A stretch of 15,544 nucleotides of DNA, taken from contig CAKUXR010000041.1 in assembly GCA_934700615.1 (NCBI GenBank), forward strand, positions 1 through 15,544. The letters run 5' to 3'. Of this stretch, positions 9,224 to 15,417 are shown in pieces. The notes under the pieces were generated by a model. It had not been told where the DNA came from. It worked only from the letters and a program-made list of their open reading frames with translations, and searched no databases. A program made the position numbers and the translations under genes. Position 1 is the stretch's first letter. The number at the start of each line of letters is the position of its first letter. This DNA is from an uncultured Bacteroidales bacterium. GTDB taxonomy: Bacteria > Bacteroidota > Bacteroidia > Bacteroidales > UBA932.

Positions 9224-9268
9224 GGTAATCATTTTAAGAAGAGTCTGACTCCTTTTAAAATGATTACC
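9224..9268 (+). other. Long intra-operon hairpin between the GH18 and BACON-LamG genes
   Basis: A perfect 14-bp inverted repeat has arms at 9224-9237 (GGTAATCATTTTAA) and 9255-9268. It extends inward by a G-U pair, an A-T pair, one mismatch and a GAGT/ACTC stem (9241-9244/9248-9251) closed by a CTG loop. No T-run follows on either strand, so it is not a classical intrinsic terminator. The position between two co-directional genes suggests an mRNA stability, processing or attenuation element that could set the level of the last gene. Confidence 0.7.
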
Positions 9269-9302
9269 ATGATAACATCAAAATATAATTAAAACCAAGA
9301 AT

Positions 9303-10979
9303 ATGAAAAAGATATTAGTTGCTGCGGCATCAGTTCTTGCTTTGTTTGCATGTAGCAAACCGGAGGATGTGAAGGTCGCACCACCGGTACAGGAAAAAAT
9401 CACAGTATCTCCGCACACTGCATCTGTTCCTAATACAGGCGGCAGCTTCAAGGTGATCGTATCAAGTTCTGCAGAATGGACACTTGAAGGCAAGGCGGAT
9501 TATAGCGCATGGGTTACCCCTTCAGTAAAGAAAGGTGTAGATGGCGATATCGTAGAATTCACAGTTCAGCCAAACCTCAGCCTCGAAGCTCTGGTTTCAG
9601 ACTGGACATTCACTTGCGGAAAGGTAAGTGATGATTTCAAACTTACTTCTCTTCCAACAGAAGTGATTCCTGATCATTTGACTCTTGTCAGCGATGCCTC
9701 AGTCGTTCTCGGTTATGAGAAAGGTACTTTGGAAGTTGTTGCCGAGTCTTCTATCAACTACCGCGACCTTACCTGCGCACTTAGTGACGGTGCAAGCGAA
9801 TGGCTTGAATATCAGGCTACTTTCGAGGGTGAAAACGAAGGCGAGGCTAAGTTTGTATTCGAATACAAGGGACTCGAAGGCCTTGATGACAGAAACGCTG
9901 AACTCACAATTTCAGCTGAAGGTGTAGAGCCTGTCAAGGTTTCAGTTCTCCAGGAGGCGAAACATGTTCTTGCTACTGCAAAAGAGATGTATCCTGTCAA
10001 GATCGGTGGTGAGACTATCGCAATCGGCATTACCGCCAATGTCAAGTATTCAATCACAATTGCAGATGACGGCAAATCTTGGATTAAACACACCGAGAAT
10101 AAAGAGGGTAGTGAATATTTCGAAATCAGCGCATTCGACGGACAGAAACGATCCTCTAAGATAACTTTCACACAGACAGATGCAAAAGAGGGCGAGTCTC
10201 CACTTTCTGCAGAGGTTACCGTTACCCAGCAGAATGCTATCATCAGCTGGGCAGTCCGTATGGATGGAAACCGTCTCTTCCCTAAGTGGGAGAGCGGAGG
10301 ACTTGGTACCTGCTACAACTTCACTCTTGAGTGCCTCATCAAACCTGAGTCTTTCAAGCAATCAGGTTCCATTATGACCATTATGGGTATCGAAGGACAG
10401 TTTCTTCTCCGTTTCGGTGATGTCGGCAACTCTCCTAACAGGATTCAGATTGCGACAACCGCCGGCAACTGGAACATTCCTGAGGAACTTCCTGCAAACC
10501 GTTGGACTCATGTGGCCATCACATTTGGTGACGCTGTAGCAACTGCATATTTCAATGGTGTCAAGATTGGTTCTTATACATTTGAAAAGCAGACATACTG
10601 GGGAACAACAAAACTTCAGTGGGTCGATCTTTCTCCTTCATGGAGCTATGAGCCAACAGGCAACCGCTGCTTCTGGATTGGTTACTCATATGAAAGCAAT
10701 CGTGACTTCCTTGGTCTGATGACAGAGTTCCGTATCTGGAAGAAGACTCTTACTGAGGCGGAAATCAATGCTGAGAACCACTTCTATACAGTGGATCCTG
10801 CATCCGAAGGCCTCAAGTGCTACTGGAAAGTTGCTTCAGGCGAAGGTAATACAATTCCTAACGTCTCAGATGGCGGCAAGAACCCTCTCTATGGTGAGTT
10901 GGACGTGCGCAAGCAGGGCAGCGACAATATTGGAGACGCAGGTATCGAATTCGAGCCGGTATCTCTTCCTGAAAACTAA
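9303..10979 (+). CDS. Surface lipoprotein with three BACON-like domains and a C-terminal LamG domain
   Basis: The 558-residue protein has a lipobox ALFAC (Cys17) and then three consecutive BACON-like beta-sandwiches at about 33-118, 122-218 and 219-318. Recognition strands include TVSPHTASVPNTGGSFKV, VKVSVLQEA and AEVTVTQQNA. A LamG/concanavalin-A-like domain fills about 325-548, with FTLECLIKPESF, RWTHVAITFGD, ATAYFNGVKIG, RCFWIGYSYES and FRIWKKTLTEAEIN. BACON domains are thought to act as carbohydrate-binding or spacer modules. Here they would hold the lectin-like domain away from the membrane. There are no hydrolase motifs. The LamG domain is paralogous to that of the gene at 6205-7443. 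The gene starts 34 bp after the long hairpin and ends 28 bp before a strong terminator, making it the last gene of the operon. A glycan-binding role is inferred. Confidence 0.85.
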   Translation: MKKILVAAASVLALFACSKPEDVKVAPPVQEKITVSPHTASVPNTGGSFKVIVSSSAEWTLEGKADYSAWVTPSVKKGVDGDIVEFTVQPNLSLEALVSDWTFTCGKVSDDFKLTSLPTEVIPDHLTLVSDASVVLGYEKGTLEVVAESSINYRDLTCALSDGASEWLEYQATFEGENEGEAKFVFEYKGLEGLDDRNAELTISAEGVEPVKVSVLQEAKHVLATAKEMYPVKIGGETIAIGITANVKYSITIADDGKSWIKHTENKEGSEYFEISAFDGQKRSSKITFTQTDAKEGESPLSAEVTVTQQNAIISWAVRMDGNRLFPKWESGGLGTCYNFTLECLIKPESFKQSGSIMTIMGIEGQFLLRFGDVGNSPNRIQIATTAGNWNIPEELPANRWTHVAITFGDAVATAYFNGVKIGSYTFEKQTYWGTTKLQWVDLSPSWSYEPTGNRCFWIGYSYESNRDFLGLMTEFRIWKKTLTEAEINAENHFYTVDPASEGLKCYWKVASGEGNTIPNVSDGGKNPLYGELDVRKQGSDNIGDAGIEFEPVSLPEN

Positions 10980-11007
10980 TGAATCTATAAATTAGATTGT
11001 CTATATG

Positions 11008-11052
11008 AAGGTGGCTGGAGAGTCCTGCGAGGACGATTCAGCCACCTTTTTT
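11008..11052 (+). terminator. Rho-independent terminator of the susC operon
   Basis: A 10-bp perfect stem, AAGGTGGCTG (11008-11017) pairing with 11039-11048, contains an inner GTCCT/AGGAC stem (11022-11026/11030-11034) with a GCG loop. A run of six T residues at 11047-11052 completes it. It lies 28 bp after the BACON-LamG stop and separates the SusC operon from the CotH gene. Confidence 0.9.
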
Positions 11053-11112
11053 ATCATAGATGCGTAAAAGGCGGCATTTCAGTCGTCTATATGTAAGTAA
11101 AATCACATACTT

Positions 11113-13068
11113 ATGACCAGAATCAAGTCGGCACTGTCGTCGGTGCTTCTTTTTATGTTTGTAGCTTTCTCTGCTTGTCAGAAAGCACCTGAAATCATTG
11201 AACCAACTAATCCATCAAACCCGGATGAGCCGGAACTCAAGCCGGAACTCATAATGGATGCGGAAGATTTTGTCGCTCCTTCAGATGGAGGAACATTCAA
11301 GTTTGAATTCAGAGCAACCAGAAAAGTCTCAATTTCGTACTCTCCAGAGCAGGATTGGTGCAAGGCGATGGTTTCATCGACTGATGACGAATATACATTC
11401 AACCTGATAGTAAATGTGGATAAGTTCAACGGAAAAGAAGACAGAAGTGCGACTATAATTCTGTCTGCTCCGGAATGTGAGAGCAAGAACCTCACTATCA
11501 GTCAGGAGAGGGAAAAATCAGGTACAAACAGTCTTACTTCTTTTGTCCTTAAAAAAGCTGCAAACCAGCTGAATGGAGATATCCAGTTCGATTACGACGG
11601 GAACAGCAAGACATTCTGCGCAAAATATCTGAAATGGATTGACAAGGCTAATCCTGAGATGCTTATTCCGGAATTTGTGACAGACGGAGAGTCTGTTCTG
11701 GTAAATGGTCAGCCGGTGGTTTCCGGTCAGACTGCCATCTCTTTCGCTGATGATTTCGAGTTGGTAGTAAGGGCTGAGAATGGTGATGAGAATGTCTATA
11801 TGGTATCTTTCAACTGCCCTCAGATCAATACGGAACTTCCTGTCATCAGGATTCATATTCCTGTTTCCAGCATCACTTCCAAGTCAACTTATAAAAAGAC
11901 TAAATTTGACATTTATCGTCCAGGTTCTGACGAGGGAAAATGGCGCGCATCTGATGCCGAGATCGAAATCCGCGGAAGAGGAAACTCCACCTGGGGTCTT
12001 CCTAAGAAACCATATCGTATCAAATTCCCGGAGAAATTCAGCCCGATAGGTCTGAACCAAGCTAAAGCAAAGTCTTGGGTGCTTCTGGCTCATGACATGG
12101 ACAAATCGTTGCTCCGCAACCATTTGGCATTTGAACTCTCAAGGATTCTGTTCAGTTCTTCAGAAAAATATCATGATGCGGCAGCTCTGACTTTTACTCC
12201 ATGTTCCCAGATGGTGAATGTCTATTCGGGAGACAACTATCATGGCGTATATCAGATGTCTGACCAGATGGAAGTTGCCAAAGGACGCATCAATCTCGAC
12301 AAACTTGTAGCTGCCGACGGATCCAATCAGGACAAGATTACTGGAGGTCATCTGATCGAAACGAATATCCACCACGACGAGGGCTATCCTGTGTCGTTCA
12401 CTTCAAGCAAGGGTATATATATGGATCATAAATATCCTAAGGATGATGATATGGACATCTCCCAGTACAAGTATATTGAAGATTTCATCCGCAAGGCTGA
12501 AGCAGCCCTGTATTCATCCAATTTCACTGATCCCGTCAATGGCTGGAGAAAGTGGTTTGATGAGAAGACATTGGCAGATTTCATCATTGTGAAGGAATTC
12601 GCAGGTGATATGGATGGCTACACCAGCACTTATTTCTATAAGAGACGTGGCATTGACAAAATCTTCTTCGGACCGATTTGGGACCTTGACAAAGGGTGGA
12701 ACAATGACAAGCGTACACCTCACGGGAACACGCTTGACCAACTCATGATTTATGGTGGCTTCTACATGCCTCCTTACATCAATCCTGACTGGTTCCATCG
12801 TTTCTGGCAGGATGCGGAGTTCCGCAAGTTTGTAGGCAAGAGATGGGCTTCCAAAAAGGAGCAGTTGAAGGCAAAGGTCCTTTCCGAACTTGACGAAAAG
12901 CCTAAGCAGATGCGTAAGGCTATTGCTGCCAATTTCAGTGTCTGGGATTTCTACTATCAGTACAGCGATGAGGCGAATATGCCTGCGCGTACATATGAGT
13001 TGGAAATACAGAGGATGAAAGATCTTACCGAGAAACGTGCGGCCTTGCTTGACGCGAAATTCAGGTAA
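11113..13068 (+). CDS. CotH-kinase-family lipoprotein with N-terminal BACON-like domain
   Basis: The 651-residue protein has a lipobox AFSAC (Cys22) and a Pro/Glu-rich linker (about 31-48). A BACON-like domain (about 49-137, ending LTISQERE) is followed by a second beta-rich domain (about 140-235) starting SLTSFVLKK. The CotH kinase-like domain covers about 245-600. CotH-family motifs are visible: IEIRGRGNSTWGLPKKPYRI (about 284-303), DMDKSLLRNHLA, YHGVYQMSDQ (376-385, with Asp384 where many members have Glu), GGHLIET, and GPIWDLDKGWNN (520-531, with Asp524 and Asp526 as likely metal ligands). In Bacillus, CotH is an atypical protein kinase acting on spore coat proteins; in Bacteroidetes the role of secreted CotH lipoproteins is unknown. 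It starts 61 bp after the terminator, so it probably has its own promoter, though none was identified. The sigma factor gene follows 52 bp downstream. The C-terminal 28 codons have a diverged second copy at 13682-13768. Confidence 0.9.
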   Translation: MTRIKSALSSVLLFMFVAFSACQKAPEIIEPTNPSNPDEPELKPELIMDAEDFVAPSDGGTFKFEFRATRKVSISYSPEQDWCKAMVSSTDDEYTFNLIVNVDKFNGKEDRSATIILSAPECESKNLTISQEREKSGTNSLTSFVLKKAANQLNGDIQFDYDGNSKTFCAKYLKWIDKANPEMLIPEFVTDGESVLVNGQPVVSGQTAISFADDFELVVRAENGDENVYMVSFNCPQINTELPVIRIHIPVSSITSKSTYKKTKFDIYRPGSDEGKWRASDAEIEIRGRGNSTWGLPKKPYRIKFPEKFSPIGLNQAKAKSWVLLAHDMDKSLLRNHLAFELSRILFSSSEKYHDAAALTFTPCSQMVNVYSGDNYHGVYQMSDQMEVAKGRINLDKLVAADGSNQDKITGGHLIETNIHHDEGYPVSFTSSKGIYMDHKYPKDDDMDISQYKYIEDFIRKAEAALYSSNFTDPVNGWRKWFDEKTLADFIIVKEFAGDMDGYTSTYFYKRRGIDKIFFGPIWDLDKGWNNDKRTPHGNTLDQLMIYGGFYMPPYINPDWFHRFWQDAEFRKFVGKRWASKKEQLKAKVLSELDEKPKQMRKAIAANFSVWDFYYQYSDEANMPARTYELEIQRMKDLTEKRAALLDAKFR

Positions 13069-13120
13069 TCCATGAGAGTATAATTGTAAGTGTTTCTTTC
13101 TTACGGAATCAGAAATATAG

Positions 13121-13675
13121 ATGCGGATTTCAGATATTGATCCTCAGGACTTTGGAAAGCTGTTCATGAAGCACAGGGACAGTTATATTGCCATTGCCAG
13201 ATCTTATATAAGGGATTTGGCTGTGGCAGAGGATATCGTATCTGATTGCTTCGCTACATTTTGGGACAAGCGTGAAAGCATTGACCTGAAAACATCTCCA
13301 GAGGCTTATATTCTTCGCTCGGTGAAAAACCGTTGTCTTAACTGGCTCAGGGACAATGCGAAGTTCGTGCAGGCAGAAGGTCCGCTCGACCCGGAGACAA
13401 ATCTGAAGATAAAGTCAATGCTATCAGAGATTTCTGTTCTTGAGAGTCCTGGTATGGCTGATCTTTTCGGCTCGGAAGTTGAGGCTATTTTCAGGGATTT
13501 CCTGTCGGAGATGTCGGATCTCCCCAGAGGAATTTTCCTTTCCAGCCGTTTCGAGGATCTCACTTACGATGAAATAGCCCTGAAGTACAATGTCACTCCT
13601 CGGAAGGTCAAACGTGAAATCCAGAAGGCCTTGGAGAAGCTTCGTTCTTGTCTGAATGATTACCTTCCCGTTTGA
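13121..13675 (+). CDS. ECF-type RNA polymerase sigma-70 factor (Bacteroidetes type)
   Basis: This 184-residue sigma factor has region 2 at about 14-82 (YIAIARSYIRDLAVAEDIVS, then FWDKRESIDLKTSPEAYI and NRCLNWLRD) and region 4 at about 126-178 (LPRGIFLSSRFEDLTYDEIA, then a helix-turn-helix with YNVTPRKVKREIQKALEKLR). No region 3 is present, as expected for ECF factors. Bacteroidetes ECF factors often pair with a FecR-like anti-sigma and an STN-containing SusC. This window has the SusC but no FecR gene on either strand, so the factor is an orphan here or uses a distant partner. It lies 52 bp after the CotH gene on the same strand with no terminator between, so co-transcription is likely. The TGA stop is followed in frame by a remnant of a CotH 3' end. 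Confidence 0.92.
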   Translation: MRISDIDPQDFGKLFMKHRDSYIAIARSYIRDLAVAEDIVSDCFATFWDKRESIDLKTSPEAYILRSVKNRCLNWLRDNAKFVQAEGPLDPETNLKIKSMLSEISVLESPGMADLFGSEVEAIFRDFLSEMSDLPRGIFLSSRFEDLTYDEIALKYNVTPRKVKREIQKALEKLRSCLNDYLPV

Positions 13676-13678
13676 TTG

Positions 13679-13768
13679 CTGCCTGCCAGGACGTACGAGC
13701 TCGAGATTCAGCGTATGAAAGAACTTACCAAGCAGCGCGCAGAACTTTTGGACAAGCTGTTCAGATAA
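13679..13768 (+). pseudogene. 3'-terminal remnant of a second CotH-kinase-family gene
   Basis: Starting 3 bp after the sigma factor stop and in the same frame, codons 13682-13768 encode PARTYELEIQRMKELTKQRA followed by ELLDKLFR and a stop. They align without gaps to the last 28 residues of the intact CotH protein (12982-13068), with 22 of 28 residues identical. The DNA is only about 67 percent identical (58 of 87 positions by hand), mostly through synonymous changes. This is therefore the tail of a diverged paralogue that lost the rest of its gene, not a recent duplication. No usable start codon gives a meaningful protein. Upstream similarity to CotH stops at about 13679, which marks the deletion or recombination junction. 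Confidence 0.8.
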
Positions 13769-13776
13769 TTGCTTTG

Positions 13777-13813
13777 ATTCCGTGTAAAAATGGCCGTTTT
13801 TTTTACACGGAAT
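13777..13813. repeat. Palindrome 1 with TGGCC-containing loop
   Basis: The perfect inverted repeat ATTCCGTGTAAAAA (13777-13790) pairs with 13800-13813. The loop contains TGGCCG, and an 8-T run (13797-13804) falls inside the 3' arm rather than after it. It shares the pattern GTGTAAA, TGGCC, TTTACAC with the next palindrome. It could contribute to termination on either strand or be a protein-binding site. Confidence 0.6.
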
Positions 13814-13831
13814 TATCAATTTGATGTGAAT

Positions 13832-13865
13832 GGTGTAAATAATGGCCAATATTTACACCGTTTTT
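13832..13865 (+). terminator. Intrinsic terminator (palindrome 2) after the CotH-sigma unit
   Basis: The stem GGTGTAAATA (13832-13841) pairs perfectly with TATTTACACC (13850-13859) around an 8-nt loop containing TGGCCA. It is followed by G and five T residues (13861-13865). It lies between the convergent sigma/CotH-remnant and rpn regions, and would end + strand transcription. The stem is AT-rich, so strength is uncertain. Confidence 0.6.
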
Positions 13866-13891
13866 GCTGAATGATTTTTCTCTAAGCAAGG

Positions 13892-14161
13892 TTACTTGGA
13901 ATCCGACTTTTCCTTTAGCCTGGATACATCTTCTGCTGAGAGCCCTGTGGCCTGCGAGATAATCTCGCAAGATGCTCCAATACGTATAAGATTCATCGCG
14001 ATCTTCAAGCGCTCCTCTCCTCGCCCTTCTTTGAGACCTTCTTTATGTCCTTCCTTGTGCCCCTCTTTGAGTCCTTCTTCTCGCCCTTCCTTGCGTCCTT
14101 CCTCACGCCCACTCTCACGTGCGTACTCAATCTGATTGTATGTGTCCCGTTCCGTATTCAT
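13892..14161 (-). CDS. Small ORF equivalent to a Rpn C-terminal (RpnS-like) protein
   Basis: This 89-codon ORF starts at the ATG aligned with internal Met236 of the full-length Rpn protein, downstream of the TAG that breaks the longer copy. It encodes MNTERDTYNQIEYARESG, then seven Gly-ending four-residue units of the type (R/L/H)(E/K)EG at residues 19-46 plus a degenerate eighth. The tail contains IAMNLIRIGASCEIISQATG and LSAEDVSRLKE, and is probably helical and highly charged. In E. coli, C-terminal Rpn proteins translated from internal starts have been reported to dimerise and block the full-length nuclease, with four-residue repeats that vary in number. The ORF is compatible with such a product, but no ribosome-binding site or clear promoter was seen. 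It may be a dead fragment. Expression is an inference. Confidence 0.4.
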   Translation of the reverse strand: MNTERDTYNQIEYARESGREEGRKEGREEGLKEGHKEGHKEGLKEGRGEERLKIAMNLIRIGASCEIISQATGLSAEDVSRLKEKSDSK

Positions 14162-14218
14162 GGATTTTATGTAATTGGTTCTGTCCTCGTCGTCAAGCTA
14201 GGCGAGCTCAGCAACATC
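13892..14218 (-). pseudogene. Tandem second copy of the rpn 3' segment, interrupted by a nonsense codon
   Basis: Reading the minus strand, this segment begins immediately after the TAA stop of the full-length Rpn gene and stays in the same frame. Its first 37 codons match codons 217-253 of that gene (DVAELA, LDD, MNTERDTYNQIEYARESG) at 101 of 111 bases. One CAG codon has become TAG at 14198-14200. After that the sequence runs into a longer set of four-residue repeats and a diverged tail. It has no start of its own upstream of the nonsense codon and no nuclease domain, so as a full gene it is a fragment. The ORF downstream of the nonsense codon is intact and is listed separately. Confidence 0.8.
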
Positions 14219-15151
14219 TTAGGCATCAATCCGATTCAATTCAGAAATTTCCTTTTCCGTCAGACATGTCAGTTCTGAAATTGTCTTGATGTCAATTCCT
14301 TTCTCCAACATTCTTTTGGCAATGTCGAAACTCTTCTGTTTTGCGCCTTCAGCACGACCTTCTTGACGTCCTTCTTCTCGTCCTTCCTCTCTCCCACTCT
14401 CACGCGCATACTCAATCTGATTGTATGTGTCCCGTTCAGTATTCATGGATTTAATGTATTTGATTCTGTCCTTGTCGTCAAGCTGGGCGAGTTCCGCAAC
14501 ATCAAAGAGTTTCGTGAATATCCGGTCCCGCAGTCTCTCCGGGCGTCCCAGCAAGTTGGACATGTTCTTCAGCAGATACAGCCACTTGTCCAGATCCGTC
14601 TCCAGCTCATCCTCACCCTTGTCGAACTTCTCCACCTCCACGAAGACGAACTCCAGTTTGTCCGTCATCAGCTTTTTCGACGTCGCCTCCATCAGCCGGT
14701 ACCGGTGCTCCGTCATCTCGTCATCCTCATACTTGAAGTTCAGGATTCCGAGGAAGAATACCCCGTCCAGACTGAAGTCCCACGGCCTGTTCCCCCTTGC
14801 CTCTTCTGCCAATGCCTTCTTTCCCTGTTTCATTATCGGGAATGAAGTGTAGAAAAGGGCCCTTTCGAAGAAGTGCTTCTGATAACCACGCTGCATCTCC
14901 ACGAGAAACGTCTTTCCGTCCTCAGTCCGGCACAGCACGTCGAAGATTGCCTTCCTGTCGTCCTCCATGATTCCCAACTGCTCCGTCGGAACATATGTGA
15001 TGTCCGATATTGCGTACTGCGGGAAAATCACCTTGAGGAATTCGATGAGAATGTCCTTGTTGACTTCCGTCCCGAAAATCTTTTTGAAGCTCCAGTCGAC
15101 CATCAGGTCGATGTACTTGCCCTCGCTTCCAACCTTGACTAATTCTGTCAT
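14219..15151 (-). CDS. Rpn-family recombination-promoting nuclease / PD-(D/E)XK 'transposase'
   Basis: The 310-residue protein is a PDDEXK_2-type nuclease of the family usually labelled 'Rpn family recombination-promoting nuclease/putative transposase'. The N-terminus has the family opening YIDLMVDWSFKKIFG and DILIEFLKVIFP. The nuclease core shows Asp71 (AIFDVLCRTEDG) and Glu85-x-Gln87 (FLVEMQRGYQ), the D...ExQ form of the PD-(D/E)XK site. FYTSFPIMKQGK and the FKYEDDE and EFVFVEVEKFDK segments follow. The C-terminus has four Gly-ending four-residue repeats (254-269, such as REEG, RQEG and RAEG) and a helical tail with IAKRMLEKGIDIKTISE. E. coli Rpn proteins cut DNA, raise RecA-independent recombination and have been linked to phage defence, with an intragenic antitoxin. 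An internal ATG at Met236 (14446) could give a 75-residue C-terminal protein. No insertion-sequence ends flank the gene. Confidence 0.88.
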   Translation of the reverse strand: MTELVKVGSEGKYIDLMVDWSFKKIFGTEVNKDILIEFLKVIFPQYAISDITYVPTEQLGIMEDDRKAIFDVLCRTEDGKTFLVEMQRGYQKHFFERALFYTSFPIMKQGKKALAEEARGNRPWDFSLDGVFFLGILNFKYEDDEMTEHRYRLMEATSKKLMTDKLEFVFVEVEKFDKGEDELETDLDKWLYLLKNMSNLLGRPERLRDRIFTKLFDVAELAQLDDKDRIKYIKSMNTERDTYNQIEYARESGREEGREEGRQEGRAEGAKQKSFDIAKRMLEKGIDIKTISELTCLTEKEISELNRIDA

Positions 15152-15320
15152 AAAATTAAGTATTTATTCTGGTAAAACAAATTATTGACATTGACACCGG
15201 CGGTCGTGCACCGGCTGTCCGTGCGTCAATCAAGGTTGCAATACTATATAAAATTTTCGCGCAAAACCCGAAAATGTGGCGAAATGCCCCGAAATGGCGG
15301 GTGGTTTCAGAAAGATTTTT

Positions 15321-15360
15321 ATGATTTTTAAATTTCAATGATGATTTTTAAATCTTTATG
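15321..15360. repeat. 20-bp AT-rich tandem duplication
   Basis: Two adjacent 20-bp units (15321-15340 and 15341-15360) both begin ATGATTTTTAAAT and match at 17 of 20 positions. They lie about 170-210 bp upstream of the rpn start codon. The function is unknown: they could be a protein-binding site, a bent or flexible segment, or replication-slippage debris. Confidence 0.7.
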
Positions 15361-15417
15361 TCTTCAAAAACCACTTCATTTATACTTTTGAAATCACAAA
15401 AATATAGGACATGTTAT

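Noticed and set aside
13069..13120. Terminator between the CotH and sigma genes
   Set aside because: Only a weak 5-bp GTAAG/CTTAC pairing is present, with no following T-run.
13424..13849. 141-codon minus-strand ORF across the sigma factor end
   Set aside because: It is antisense to conserved sigma region 4 and the CotH remnant, and the protein has no recognisable features.
14024..14392. Possible CRISPR or other DNA-level repeat array
   Set aside because: The 12-bp units keep codon phase, have no spacers, and encode Gly-ending tetrapeptides of a Rpn tail.
14363..14852. Long plus-strand ORFs opposite the rpn gene
   Set aside because: They are antisense to a clearly recognisable PD-(D/E)XK nuclease and have low-complexity composition caused by its repeats.
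13892..15151. Complete insertion sequence carrying a transposase
   Set aside because: No terminal inverted repeats or target-site duplication were seen, and Rpn-family proteins are nucleases labelled transposases only by tradition.
15181..15240. Conserved promoter for rpn
   Set aside because: TAATTTG and TAGTATTG partly match the Bacteroidetes -7 box, but no correctly spaced -33 TTTG was found.
15156..15338. 60-codon minus-strand ORF upstream of rpn
   Set aside because: No family features, no ribosome-binding site, and it runs through the AT-rich repeat and promoter region. It is more likely chance.
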